Source: Clostridiales bacterium
Lineage (GTDB): Bacteria > Bacillota > Clostridia > Lachnospirales > Cellulosilyticaceae
Direction of reading: 5' to 3'
NCBI GenBank assembly: GCA_019418225.1
Contig: DYCF01000046.1
Span: 1-36,334 of the forward strand
Length of the DNA: 36,334 bases
The notes beneath the pieces are model-generated. The model made no database searches and had not been told where the DNA came from. It saw only the letters and a program-made list of their open reading frames with translations. Both the position numbers and the translations under genes were made by a program. Every line of letters starts with the position of its first letter. The stretch's first letter is position 1. Positions 1 through 8,051 of this stretch are shown in pieces.

Positions 1-157
1 TTATAAATTTTAGTTATTCATGATTTTTAGTCATGTGAAATCATTGAGAGAAACCAATTTATGTACATGTATATTTCAAGTTTTTAGTTGTTTTCTCTAT
101 ATAGATTTCACATTTATAAAATTGAGTTATTCATAGTTTTTAGTTGGTTTCTCTATA
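1..157 (+). repeat. Dispersed structured repeat, copy A (one full-length unit plus one internally deleted unit)
   Basis: Bases 1-101 align without gaps to 32112-32212, with 7 mismatches that I counted by eye. The unit is cut by the window start, so its left arm (GATTTCACAT in copy B) is missing here, but the right arm ATGTGAAATC is present at about 33-42. A second arm pair, AGAGAAACCAA (48-58) with TTGTTTTCTCT (89-99), can form another stem. Bases 102-157 repeat the beginning and end of the unit but lack about 57 bases between two TTTTTAGT sequences, as if deleted by recombination between them. No open reading frame is present. It lies upstream of tcdA in the same orientation. A MITE-like element or a repeated RNA leader structure are both possible. 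Confidence 0.75.
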
Positions 158-232
158 ATGATTGTCTATAAAAGTATATTCAAGATACAAAGTAATTAGA
201 ATAAAGGAACAAATTACCTATATAAATAGAGG

Positions 233-264
233 TTGCATACCGGTTAAAAATCATATAGTATAAA
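233..264 (+). promoter_or_regulatory. Weak candidate promoter for tcdA
   Basis: TTGCAT at 233-238 could be a -35 box, with TATAGT (254-259, 15-bp spacer) or TAGTAT (256-261, 17-bp spacer) as the -10. The match is mediocre. Apart from this and repeat copy A, the first 348 bases hold only the AAAGGAG ribosome site at 335-341. Confidence 0.3.
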
Positions 265-348
265 AAAGATATTTGTAAAATTTGTTAGTTTACGAAGGAC
301 GAAACAAGTCTATATTAAAGATAATGAATGAAATAAAGGAGTAAAGAA

Positions 349-1077
349 ATGTTACATGCATTTTCAAGAACAGAGATGCTTATTGGAACAGAAGGTCTTA
401 ATAAGTTAAAATCAAGTACAGTTGCGGTATTTGGCGTAGGTGGTGTAGGTTCTTATACAGTAGAAGCCTTAGCGAGAGCTGGCGTAGGTAAGATTGTTTT
501 AATTGATCATGATACGGTATGTGTAAGCAATATCAATCGTCAAATTCATGCGACATCAAAAACAGTGGGACAATCTAAAGCAGCGCTTATGAAAGCTAGA
601 GTTTTAGAGATAAATCCAGAGGCAGAAGTCATTGCATATGAAGAGATGTATACAGCCGAGACAGCTGAACATCTTTTAAGTCCAGAGTATGATTATGTTG
701 TGGATGCTATTGATATGGTAACATCTAAAATTGACCTTATCGTAAGATGTAAGGCAATGAATATTCCAATCATCAGTGCCATGGGAGCAGCTAATAAATT
801 AGATCCAACTAAACTTGTTGTAACAGATATTTATAAAACAAAAGTATGTCCACTTGCTAAAGTAATGCGTAAAGAACTTAAAGCAAGAAATGTAAAAAAA
901 TTAAAGGTAGTGTACTCTACAGAAACACCTATTAAACCAGACCAAAGTTTAAAACATGGCGGTGCAGGTGCGGGAAGAAGACAAACACCAGGTTCTATGT
1001 GTTTTGTAACATCTGTTTCAGGGCTTATTATTGCAGGAGAAGTTGTACGCTCACTTCTTGGCTATCAGCCGATGTAA
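349..1077 (+). CDS. tcdA: tRNA threonylcarbamoyladenosine dehydratase (TcdA/CsdL family)
   Basis: This ThiF/MoeB/HesA-family E1-like enzyme should activate with ATP and dehydrate the t6A at tRNA position 37 to its cyclic form (ct6A), in the cytoplasm. The N-terminal Rossmann nucleotide loop reads GVGGVGS (29-35), followed by LIDHD (51-55) and the NINRQ adenylation motif (61-65), both typical of E1-like enzymes. At 242 aa it is close to the Bacillus homologue YrvM. It lacks the extra domains of MoeB or ThiF, and no thi or moe genes are nearby, which favours TcdA. The start is set by AAAGGAG 8 bases upstream. It appears monocistronic, ending at a bidirectional terminator shared with the convergent S1 gene. 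Confidence 0.88.
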   Translation: MLHAFSRTEMLIGTEGLNKLKSSTVAVFGVGGVGSYTVEALARAGVGKIVLIDHDTVCVSNINRQIHATSKTVGQSKAALMKARVLEINPEAEVIAYEEMYTAETAEHLLSPEYDYVVDAIDMVTSKIDLIVRCKAMNIPIISAMGAANKLDPTKLVVTDIYKTKVCPLAKVMRKELKARNVKKLKVVYSTETPIKPDQSLKHGGAGAGRRQTPGSMCFVTSVSGLIIAGEVVRSLLGYQPM

Positions 1078-1111
1078 CAAGCTAAGTGAAAAAATTTACT
1101 TAGGGGTAGAC

Positions 1112-1155
1112 AAAAAGGTGTATAGCTTTTGCCTGAAAGCTTATACACCTTTTTA
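1112..1155. terminator. Bidirectional intrinsic terminator between tcdA and the S1-domain gene
   Basis: The arms AAAAAGGTGTATAGCTTT and AAAGCTTATACACCTTTTT pair along 18 bp with a single bulged base and a 6-base loop. A-tract and T-tract flanks let it work in both directions. A smaller CTAAGT/ACTTAG hairpin sits just upstream at 1082-1103. Confidence 0.85.
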
Positions 1156-1207
1156 TTGTAAATCTAATTTTCAGCGTGGTTCTATTGTACACGTGATGTA
1201 AAAACGA

Positions 1208-1579
1208 TTAACGATTTAATCGCTTGTTGATATCCGCTTGACGATCATTTGAAAACTTAAGGAAATCTTTCATTAAGCTTTCGAAATCTTCAGTAGGGGC
1301 TTCTTTTTTCTGAGGTCTAGAGTTGTTTCTAGGCTTTTCTTGTGTTTCTTTGATAGAAAGAGAAATTTTACCTTTTTCACTATCTATAGAGAGAATTTTC
1401 ACTTTAACTTGATCGCCCACTTTAATAGCTTCATTAATATCTGCTAAATAACCATGAGTAATATGAGATATGTGAACGAGCCCTTGAGTTGTTCCATCAA
1501 GTGAAACAAAGGCACCAAAAGGTTTAACTCCCGTTACTGTTCCTTCAATAATTTGGCCTACTTGAAATTTTTCCGACAT
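1208..1579 (-). CDS. Small S1-domain RNA-binding protein (GSP13/YugI type)
   Basis: The product is 123 aa with one S1 (OB-fold) domain at residues 6-77. Visible hallmarks are GQIIEGTVTGVKPFGAFV, GLVHISHI and VKVKILSIDSEKGKISLS. The remaining tail (80-123) is charged and rich in Lys/Arg/Glu, probably flexible and nucleic-acid binding. Small free-standing S1 proteins of this size in Firmicutes (YugI, CvfD) associate with ribosomes and affect translation and stress responses. The exact role here is inferred. An AGGAG ribosome site precedes the ATG. It has its own promoter, facing that of apt, and ends convergently with tcdA. Confidence 0.85.
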   Translation of the reverse strand: MSEKFQVGQIIEGTVTGVKPFGAFVSLDGTTQGLVHISHITHGYLADINEAIKVGDQVKVKILSIDSEKGKISLSIKETQEKPRNNSRPQKKEAPTEDFESLMKDFLKFSNDRQADINKRLNR

Positions 1580-1612
1580 GACAACACTCCTATTAATATA
1601 AATAACGACTAC

Positions 1613-1621
1613 ATTATATCA
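1613..1621 (-). promoter_or_regulatory. Extended -10 promoter of the S1-domain gene
   Basis: On the minus strand TGATATAAT is an extended -10 (TGnTATAAT) about 34 bases before the start codon. The -35 region is poor, which the extended -10 could compensate. The element sits inside a 17-bp perfect inverted repeat (1608-1624) whose other arm covers the apt promoter. Confidence 0.6.
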
Positions 1622-1727
1622 TAATTAAAACAAAACTGTATAGCTATTTAAAAAAATATTTTACCAAATATAAAGAAAATAATCCATGAAAATAAGACAT
1701 TTTTTGAGAAAAAACTTCATCAAGGCG

Positions 1728-1757
1728 TTTACTAATATTAGGGGGTTATGATATAAT
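1728..1757 (+). promoter_or_regulatory. Promoter of apt
   Basis: TTTACT (1728-1733) and TATAAT (1752-1757) are 18 bp apart, with TG at 1749-1750 making an extended -10. The leader to the apt start is about 145 bases and shows no obvious strong hairpin. This promoter and the S1 promoter account for the 331-bp gap 1580-1910. Confidence 0.65.
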
Positions 1758-1910
1758 GTAGTTTGCCATAAAAATGATAATAAAGATATGTTAAAAATGC
1801 CAATATCGGCAAATATTAATAATAATAGTGCTAAAAATAATCTGATTAAAAAAGCATAGTTATTATTAGAGTAAGTTAATTTAATGATAACAAACTGAGG
1901 AGGAAATGTA

Positions 1911-2423
1911 ATGAATTTATATTCTCTTATTCGTGATGTAGAAAATTTCCCAAAAGAAGGAATTCTTTTTAAAGATATTACAACATTACTTCAAAATGGT
2001 GAAGGATTAGTAGAATCTATTGACCAAATTTGTGAAAAATTAGAAGGTGTAGAGTTTGACACAGTAGTAGGACCAGAATCAAGAGGTTTCATCTTCGGTG
2101 TACCTACAGCTTATAAAATGAAAAAAGGTTTCGTACCTGTTAGAAAACCAGGTAAATTACCATATAAATGTATTTCTAAAACATACGATTTAGAATATGG
2201 TACATCTACAATTGAAATGCACATTGATGCCATTCAAAAAGGACAAAAAGTTGTTATCGTAGATGACCTTTTAGCAACAGGTGGTACAACTAAAGCGATG
2301 ATCGATCTTATCGAAGAACTTGGCGGAGAAGTTGTAAAAATCGTATTCCTTATTGAACTTGAAGATTTAAAAGGTAGAGATTTAATTTCTGGTTATAACG
2401 TAGAGTCAATTTTAAAATACTAA
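1911..2423 (+). CDS. apt: Adenine phosphoribosyltransferase
   Basis: This purine salvage enzyme joins adenine and PRPP to give AMP in the cytoplasm. The PRPP-binding loop VVIVDDLLATGGTT is at 114-127, and the GPESRGF motif that contacts the base is at 54-60. The usual RKPGKLP loop is at 78-84. The length of 170 aa is normal for the short bacterial form. A strong GAGGAGG ribosome site sets the start. In many Firmicutes apt lies directly upstream of relA, as here, linking purine salvage to (p)ppGpp control. In this window a strong terminator and a new promoter separate the two. Confidence 0.96.
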   Translation: MNLYSLIRDVENFPKEGILFKDITTLLQNGEGLVESIDQICEKLEGVEFDTVVGPESRGFIFGVPTAYKMKKGFVPVRKPGKLPYKCISKTYDLEYGTSTIEMHIDAIQKGQKVVIVDDLLATGGTTKAMIDLIEELGGEVVKIVFLIELEDLKGRDLISGYNVESILKY

Positions 2424-2435
2424 TCTTTTAATATG

Positions 2436-2485
2436 ATTTCATATCACTCAGACATGATGATGACGTTATAACAGAGATATGAAAT
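2436..2485 (+). repeat. 10-bp inverted repeat after apt
   Basis: ATTTCATATC (2436-2445) and GATATGAAAT (2476-2485) are perfect inverted copies about 30 bases apart, lying between the apt stop and its terminator. They could form a 3' UTR hairpin; function unknown. Confidence 0.4.
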
Positions 2486-2508
2486 ATATATTAAAGCTAT
2501 ATAAGAGC

Positions 2509-2543
2509 AAAAATAAGCAAAGCCTTAGCTTTGCTTATTTTTT
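2509..2543 (+). terminator. Intrinsic terminator of apt
   Basis: AAAAATAAGCAAAGC and GCTTTGCTTATTTTT form a perfect 15-bp stem with a CTTA loop and a T-tract. Two smaller hairpins follow: AAAATATG/CATATTTT at about 2544-2568 and AAGTGG/CCACTT at 2571-2590. The rest of the 425-bp gap 2424-2848 holds the relA promoter. Confidence 0.9.
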
Positions 2544-2722
2544 AAAAATATGGCATAGTCATATTTTTTTAAGTGGACATAGGGCCACTTTCTTTGTATA
2601 AAGGTATATTTTACTACTTATTAGGCATAATTAATATATAAACTTAAGAGAATAAAATCATTGCGAAAAAAGATGGATTGTATAAACTCATGTAGGTTAT
2701 CAGAAGTTTATGGATATTGGCA

Positions 2723-2751
2723 TTGAATTTTGAAGATAAACTGTCTATAAT
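2723..2751 (+). promoter_or_regulatory. Promoter of relA-dtd
   Basis: TTGAAT (2723-2728), a 17-bp spacer and TATAAT (2746-2751) give a near-consensus housekeeping promoter about 98 bases before relA. Confidence 0.7.
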
Positions 2752-2848
2752 ATAAACTATTAAAAAAAAATAATAATATAGTTATCAAAGAAACGATACG
2801 ATCACGGGTAATTATATTGTTTGGACTATTACATAAGGGGGGATTAAG

Positions 2849-5080
2849 ATGCCGGATGAGATTTATGAAAAGTTAATAAAAAGAATACGTTCGTATCACC
2901 CTTCTGACAATTTACAAATGGTAGAAGATGCGTATCAGCTTGCTAAAAAAGCACATGGTGAACAACTTAGAAAGTCAGGGGAGCCTTATATTATTCATCC
3001 ACTGGCTGTTGCCTATACACTAGCAGATTTAGAATTGGATATTGAATCCATTGTTGCTGGGATTTTACATGATGTGGTAGAGGATACAGACTATACATTA
3101 GAAGATATTGAACGTTTATTTAATAAGGAAGTTGCACTTTTAGTAGATGGTGTTACAAAGCTTACTAAAATGCAGTTTACAACACAAAACAAAGAACTTC
3201 AAAAAGAAGAAATGCAAGCAGAGAACTATCGTAAAATGTTCCTTGCTATGGCACAAGATATTCGCGTGGTTATTATTAAACTTGCAGACCGCCTTCATAA
3301 CATGCAAACACTTAAGTTCATGACACCTGCTAAGCAAAAAGAAAAAGCAGAAGAAACGCTTAACATTTATGCACCTATTGCACATAGACTTGGTATTTGT
3401 AAAATTAAAGCAGAACTTGAAGATTTATCACTTCGCTATATTGAACCAGAGGTTTATTATGATTTAGCACGTCAGATTGCAAGTAAACGTATGGAACGTA
3501 TTGCTTATATTGAAGAGATTGTAAGCCAAATCAAAGCCAAAGTTGCGGAAGCTGGCATTGATGCGGTCATTGAAGGAAGACCAAAACACTTCTTTAGTAT
3601 TTATAAGAAGATTGTTAATAAGCATAAGACACTTGATCAAATCTATGACTTGTTTGCAGTACGCGCAATTGTAAAATCAGTTAAGGACTGTTATGGCGTA
3701 CTTGGTGTTATTCATGAGATGTATACACCTATTCCAGGAAGATTTAAAGATTATATTGCAATGCCTAAACCAAATATGTATCGTTCATTACACACCACAC
3801 TGATGGGGGCAGAAGGTACACCTTTTGAAATGCAAATCCGTACAGAGGAAATGCATCGTACAGCAGAATATGGTATTGCAGCGCACTGGAAGTATAAAGA
3901 GGGCCGCACAGATGGCACAATTCGTGATAAATCAGAGGAAAAGCTTACATGGCTTCGTGAGATTCTTGAATGGCAACGTGATATGAGCGATAACCGTGAG
4001 TTTATGAATGCACTCAAAGGTGACCTTGATATTTATACAGATCAAGTTTATGTATTTACACCAAAAGGTGAGCTTAAAACACTGCCAACAGGTTCAACAC
4101 CTATTGACTTTGCTTACAGCATTCATAGTGGTGTAGGTGATCATATGATTGGCGCCAAAGTAAATGGTAAAATCGTTACCTTTGATTATGTTATTAAAAA
4201 TGGTGACCGTATTGAAATTTTAACGGCTCAAAATGCAAAAGGCCCAAGTCGTGATTGGCTTAATATTGTTAAAAGTACACAGGCGCGTACAAAGATTAAT
4301 CAGTGGTTCCGTAAACAATACAAAGATGAAGATATTGTTAAAGGTAAAGAACTTCTTGAAATTGCTGCCAAACAACGTGGCTACAATCTTTCTTATTTAA
4401 CAGATCATGCTGTTGTAGAAACGATTTATCGTAGATATGGTATGAAGTCATGGGATGCGATTTGTGCAGCTATTGGCTATGGCAATATGAAAGAACGTCA
4501 AATCATTCAAAAGCTTATTGATGAAACGTTAAAGGTGAAGAAGGAATTACCAACGCCTCAGCAAGCGATACCAAACTATAATGCTGAAGGAGAAACCAGT
4601 GTACCTCGTAATAAAAAACACTCTAGTGGTATTATTGTAAAAGGAGTAGGGGATATTGCAGTTAGATTTTCTAAGTGCTGTGGGCCACTTCCAGGTGATG
4701 ATATTATTGGTTATATTACGAGAGGACGTGGTGTATCTATTCACCGCAAGGATTGTACAAATATTATCAATATGCCAGCGGATGAAAAAGAACGCCTTAT
4801 TGAGGCAAGTTGGCTTGAAGAAAAACAAGCAGTGGAAAAACGTACGTATGTAACAGAAATCCAAATTACTTGTCTTGATCGCATGGGTATCATTGTTGAT
4901 GTATCTAAGATTTTAACAGATATGAAGCTACCTGTTAAATCATTTAATGCAAAAACAACAAAGAGTAATGCAATATTTAATGTAAAAATAGAGATTTCAG
5001 ATATTTACCAACTAGAAGAACTTACACGTAAAATATTACAAGTACGTGATGTACTTGAAATTATGCGTGTGTCTTCTTAA
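2849..5080 (+). CDS. relA: Bifunctional (p)ppGpp synthetase/hydrolase Rel
   Basis: This stringent-response enzyme makes (p)ppGpp on starved ribosomes and also degrades it. The N-terminal HD hydrolase domain is intact: His50, HDVVEDT at 74-80, and the later ADRLHNM. The synthetase domain carries RFKDY and MPKPNMYRSLH near 295-313. The RxKD form of that loop is the version found in bifunctional Rel proteins, not in synthetase-only RelA. A TGS domain follows (about 400-460), then the Cys-containing region with CCGPLPGDD near 609-617, and a C-terminal ACT domain (about 668-743). The full length of 743 aa matches Bacillus Rel. AAGGGGGG precedes the ATG. dtd follows after 16 bases, so the two are cotranscribed. 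Confidence 0.97.
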   Translation: MPDEIYEKLIKRIRSYHPSDNLQMVEDAYQLAKKAHGEQLRKSGEPYIIHPLAVAYTLADLELDIESIVAGILHDVVEDTDYTLEDIERLFNKEVALLVDGVTKLTKMQFTTQNKELQKEEMQAENYRKMFLAMAQDIRVVIIKLADRLHNMQTLKFMTPAKQKEKAEETLNIYAPIAHRLGICKIKAELEDLSLRYIEPEVYYDLARQIASKRMERIAYIEEIVSQIKAKVAEAGIDAVIEGRPKHFFSIYKKIVNKHKTLDQIYDLFAVRAIVKSVKDCYGVLGVIHEMYTPIPGRFKDYIAMPKPNMYRSLHTTLMGAEGTPFEMQIRTEEMHRTAEYGIAAHWKYKEGRTDGTIRDKSEEKLTWLREILEWQRDMSDNREFMNALKGDLDIYTDQVYVFTPKGELKTLPTGSTPIDFAYSIHSGVGDHMIGAKVNGKIVTFDYVIKNGDRIEILTAQNAKGPSRDWLNIVKSTQARTKINQWFRKQYKDEDIVKGKELLEIAAKQRGYNLSYLTDHAVVETIYRRYGMKSWDAICAAIGYGNMKERQIIQKLIDETLKVKKELPTPQQAIPNYNAEGETSVPRNKKHSSGIIVKGVGDIAVRFSKCCGPLPGDDIIGYITRGRGVSIHRKDCTNIINMPADEKERLIEASWLEEKQAVEKRTYVTEIQITCLDRMGIIVDVSKILTDMKLPVKSFNAKTTKSNAIFNVKIEISDIYQLEELTRKILQVRDVLEIMRVSS

Positions 5081-5096
5081 AAGTGGAGGGAAAATC

Positions 5097-5546
5097 ATGC
5101 GTGCAGTAGTACAGCGTGTTTCTAGTGCATCAGTGGTTGTAGAAGAGCGATGCATTGGAAAGATTGAAGAGGGGCTTTTGGTGCTTGTAGGCATTAAAGC
5201 GGATGATACAGAAAAAGATATGGACTATATCATTAATAAAGTGACAGGACTACGCATATTTAGTGATGCAGAAGGTAAGATGAACTTATCTGTAAAGGAT
5301 ATTGGCGGTAAAATACTAATCGTACCAAACTTCACTTTGTATGGTAACTGTACAAAAGGTATGCGACCTAGCTTTGTTGCATCAGGAAGCGTCAGTGAGG
5401 CAGAGAAAAAGTATAATCGCTTTATTGAAAAGCTAGAAAGCATGGAAGTACCTTTTGAAACTGGACAGTTTCAGGCTGATATGAAAGTAAGTCTTTTAAA
5501 TGATGGGCCAGTAACTTTGTTGTTAGATAGTAGTAAGATTATATAA
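5097..5546 (+). CDS. dtd: D-aminoacyl-tRNA deacylase
   Basis: Dtd hydrolyses D-amino acids (and glycine mischarged on tRNA-Ala) from tRNA. The start is placed at the ATG giving MRAVVQRVSSASV, the usual N-terminus, with GTGGAGGG just upstream; this gives 149 aa, the family's normal length. An upstream in-frame ATG inside relA would add 17 non-homologous residues. The cross-subunit Gly-cisPro motif NDGPVTLLLD is present near the C-terminus, and RPSF follows the active-site strand. The strand itself reads PNFTLYG where most family members have SQFTLYG, a substitution worth noting. It closes the relA-dtd operon, an arrangement common in Firmicutes. Confidence 0.93.
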   Translation: MRAVVQRVSSASVVVEERCIGKIEEGLLVLVGIKADDTEKDMDYIINKVTGLRIFSDAEGKMNLSVKDIGGKILIVPNFTLYGNCTKGMRPSFVASGSVSEAEKKYNRFIEKLESMEVPFETGQFQADMKVSLLNDGPVTLLLDSSKII

Positions 5547-5555
5547 ATTTATAGA

Positions 5556-5614
5556 AGAAAGATGCTAGATTAAAGGTGAATCATCATTTTTAGTTTAAGC
5601 ATCTTTCTTTTTGT
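5556..5614 (+). terminator. Intrinsic terminator of relA-dtd
   Basis: AAGAAAGATGCT (5556-5567) pairs with AGCATCTTTCTT (5599-5610), followed by a T-run. The loop is about 31 bases. Confidence 0.8.
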
Positions 5615-5702
5615 AAAAAATAAGACTAGGGAGTTTATGTAGAAAAAAACAAAAACGCATAGTATAATAAATTGATATTATAAGACGAATGGAGGACTTA
5701 GA

Positions 5703-6341
5703 ATGATTGCAAATATGACAGTGGGTATGTTACAAGAACACACATACTTTTTTATAGATGATACAACAAAGCATGGCTTTATAATTGACCCAGGTGCAGA
5801 AGGCGAACGCATTTTAAAATATATTCAGCAAGAAGGCATTGTGATTGAAAAGATTTTGCTTACACATGGGCATTTTGATCATGTATCGGCTGTTACTTTT
5901 TTAAAGAATGCATTGAATGTACCAGTTGTTATTCATACAGAAGGGAAAAAATATCTTGAGGATGCTAATTGGAACCTATCTGGTCTCTACATGCATCCAT
6001 TTACATTAGAAGCAGATGCGTATGTAAATGAAGGTGATGAGATTGTACTTGAGGCAAATCCCGAGATGAAACTTCGTGTTATTTATGTACCAGGACATAC
6101 ATTAGATGGCGTAGCTTATTATGCAGAAAAAGAAGAAGTTGCTTTTGTGGGGGATATTATTTTCCAAGGTGCAGTAGGGAGAAGTGACAATTTAGGTGGC
6201 AATGGCGCACTATTACTTCAAGGGATTCGTGAGAAAATCTTTACATTACCAGAGGAAACTTTAATTTGCCCGGGTCATGGGGATACAACAACTGTTAAAA
6301 TTGAAAAAGCTACAAACCCTTATTTTAACTATGAATTTTAA
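5703..6341 (+). CDS. MBL-fold metallo-hydrolase (YqgX/glyoxalase II-like)
   Basis: The product is 212 aa, a soluble metallo-beta-lactamase-fold hydrolase. The metal ligand motif THGHFDH is at 54-60; further ligands are in VPGHTLDG (about 130-137), GDIIF (about 150) and CPGHGDTT (about 190). This full set binds two metal ions. Single-domain proteins of this size near relA/dtd/hemZ in Firmicutes are usually annotated as hydroxyacylglutathione-hydrolase-like, though many lack glutathione and the real thioester substrate is unknown. GGAGG is 8 bases before the ATG, and TATAAT at 5663-5668 may be its -10. hemZ follows after 27 bases, suggesting one transcript. Confidence 0.87.
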   Translation: MIANMTVGMLQEHTYFFIDDTTKHGFIIDPGAEGERILKYIQQEGIVIEKILLTHGHFDHVSAVTFLKNALNVPVVIHTEGKKYLEDANWNLSGLYMHPFTLEADAYVNEGDEIVLEANPEMKLRVIYVPGHTLDGVAYYAEKEEVAFVGDIIFQGAVGRSDNLGGNGALLLQGIREKIFTLPEETLICPGHGDTTTVKIEKATNPYFNYEF

Positions 6342-6368
6342 AATACGATAGAAAAAGAGAGTGAAAAA

Positions 6369-7820
6369 GTGATTGAATTAAAATGTATAGGACATTCAGC
6401 AGAATATGAAATTACCAATGTCATTAACTTATTTGAACCGTATATTACTAAAGATTATGTTTTAGAAGTAACTTTTGAATCACCATTAGCATCAGCTAAG
6501 TTACTAGAGGGAACTCAGGTGATTACAGAAGCGACTTTTGAAATGCCTATAAGTGATGATGCGCTTAAAAACAAGAAACAGATGAAGCAAGCACTTAAAA
6601 AAGCAGTATATACTGTTTTAAGTGAAGTATCAGGTAGAAAAATGCCATGGGGGAGTTTAACAGGTATTAGACCTACCAAACTTGTACATGAACAGTTTAA
6701 ACATCATCTTAGTGATGCAGAAATTGCAAAACATATGCAAGAAGAATATTTTGTAAGCCCAAGTAAATGTGAGATGATGATTAAGGTTGCTAAAGCAGAA
6801 CGTGAAATTTTAGCAAAGAATAAACCAGATGAAATTAGCTTATATATAGGGATTCCATTTTGTCCAACACGCTGTGTTTACTGCTCATTTACAGCATACT
6901 CTTTAAAAACAAAGGGTAATTTAGTAGATGCGTATTTAGAGGCACTTTGTAAAGAAATCACAGCAGTTGCTAATATGAAGAAAGATGCTAAGATCCGCAG
7001 TCTTTATATTGGTGGAGGTACACCTACAAGTTTAAATGAAGTGCAGCTAGAACGTCTTTTAGAGCATGTGGCAAAAAGCTTTGATTTATCGCAAATTGAT
7101 GAATATACTATTGAAGCAGGTAGACCGGATACAATTACAAAAGATAAATTGCGTATTATGAAAGAACAAGGTGTAGGACGTATTTCTATTAATCCACAAA
7201 GTATGCGTCAAAAAACATTAGATGCAATTGGAAGAGCGCATAGTACAGAAGATATTAAGCGTGTATTCCATGAGGCTAGAGAACTTGGACATACTGAGAT
7301 TAATATGGATATGATATTAGGCCTTCCAGGAGAAACGGTAGAAGATGTAGCATATACTTTAGAAGAACTTGGAAAGCTAGGTCCAGAAAATATTACAGTG
7401 CATACTATGGCAATTAAACGTGCGTCTAGGTTAAAAGAAGAACTACGAGAAGGGGAAGGCAATATTGTTTTAACCCAAGGTGAAGTTATTCAGGAGATGT
7501 TAAGCTTATGTGAAGAAAAAATGGCACAGTTAGGACTTGAACCCTATTATATGTATCGTCAAAAAAATATGCTTGGGAACTTTGAAAATGTAGGCTATGC
7601 CGTACCAGGTACTGAATGTGTGTATAATATTGAAATTATGGAAGAAAAGCAAAGCATCATTGCGCTTGGTGCAGGTGCGATTACAAAACTTGTTTATAGC
7701 GATCTTGCACGTATTGAACGTGTAGCAAATGTAAAAAGTTTAGAAGATTATATTAATCGTATTGATGAGATGATTGAACGTAAACGTGTAGGATTTTATA
7801 ATCAAGAAAATAATATATAA
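6369..7820 (+). CDS. hemZ: Radical SAM coproporphyrinogen III dehydrogenase-like protein HemZ
   Basis: This is a HemN/HemZ-type radical SAM protein of 483 aa. The [4Fe-4S]/SAM motif is CPTRCVYC (Cx3Cx2C) near residues 165-172, followed by GGGTPTS and the HemN-type repeats through residue 400. The 160-residue N-terminal extension is the feature that marks HemZ. In Bacillus HemZ is linked to oxygen-independent conversion of coproporphyrinogen III to protoporphyrinogen IX; in clostridia its true substrate is uncertain. The start is GTG, with only a weak purine-rich stretch (AGAGAG) upstream. Probably cotranscribed with the preceding hydrolase. No other heme genes are in the window, although a siroheme enzyme lies at 25.6 kb. 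Confidence 0.9.
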   Translation: MIELKCIGHSAEYEITNVINLFEPYITKDYVLEVTFESPLASAKLLEGTQVITEATFEMPISDDALKNKKQMKQALKKAVYTVLSEVSGRKMPWGSLTGIRPTKLVHEQFKHHLSDAEIAKHMQEEYFVSPSKCEMMIKVAKAEREILAKNKPDEISLYIGIPFCPTRCVYCSFTAYSLKTKGNLVDAYLEALCKEITAVANMKKDAKIRSLYIGGGTPTSLNEVQLERLLEHVAKSFDLSQIDEYTIEAGRPDTITKDKLRIMKEQGVGRISINPQSMRQKTLDAIGRAHSTEDIKRVFHEARELGHTEINMDMILGLPGETVEDVAYTLEELGKLGPENITVHTMAIKRASRLKEELREGEGNIVLTQGEVIQEMLSLCEEKMAQLGLEPYYMYRQKNMLGNFENVGYAVPGTECVYNIEIMEEKQSIIALGAGAITKLVYSDLARIERVANVKSLEDYINRIDEMIERKRVGFYNQENNI

Positions 7821-7869
7821 GTTAAAAAGTAAAGTGAGCAGATAAGCATCTTTAGAAAATGATTTTTGA

Positions 7870-7915
7870 GGGAATGCGTTGTCATCAGATAAGATGATAA
7901 CCATTCCCTTTTTTG
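7870..7915 (+). terminator. Intrinsic terminator after hemZ
   Basis: GGGAATGCGTTGTCATC and GATGATAACCATTCCC form an imperfect stem of about 16 bp with an AGATAA loop, then a T-run. I see no gene in the rest of the 281-bp gap to 8101. Confidence 0.75.
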
Positions 7916-8051
7916 TAGCATAGAAAAGTTGGATTTTTAGCACACATATATCCAAACTTAGAATGTGAGCTGATAACGTAGTGTTAGCTGCTTTATTTTG
8001 AGGAATGAGAGGGGTTAGGGGAAGGCAAGTGTGATGAGGTGGGTTTAATAG

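Noticed and set aside
3140..4864. Minus-strand ORFs of 80-105 codons opposite relA, and a 65-codon plus-strand ORF at 4656-4853
   Set aside because: They are out-of-frame readings of a complete, well-conserved relA, with low-complexity Cys/Phe/His-rich products and no ribosome sites.
5046..5096. Earlier in-frame ATG for dtd inside relA
   Set aside because: It adds 17 residues not seen in the family; the ATG at 5097 has a ribosome site and the canonical MRAVVQRV start.
7740..7955. Minus-strand ORF across the hemZ end and its terminator
   Set aside because: It reads through a terminator hairpin and shows no coding character.
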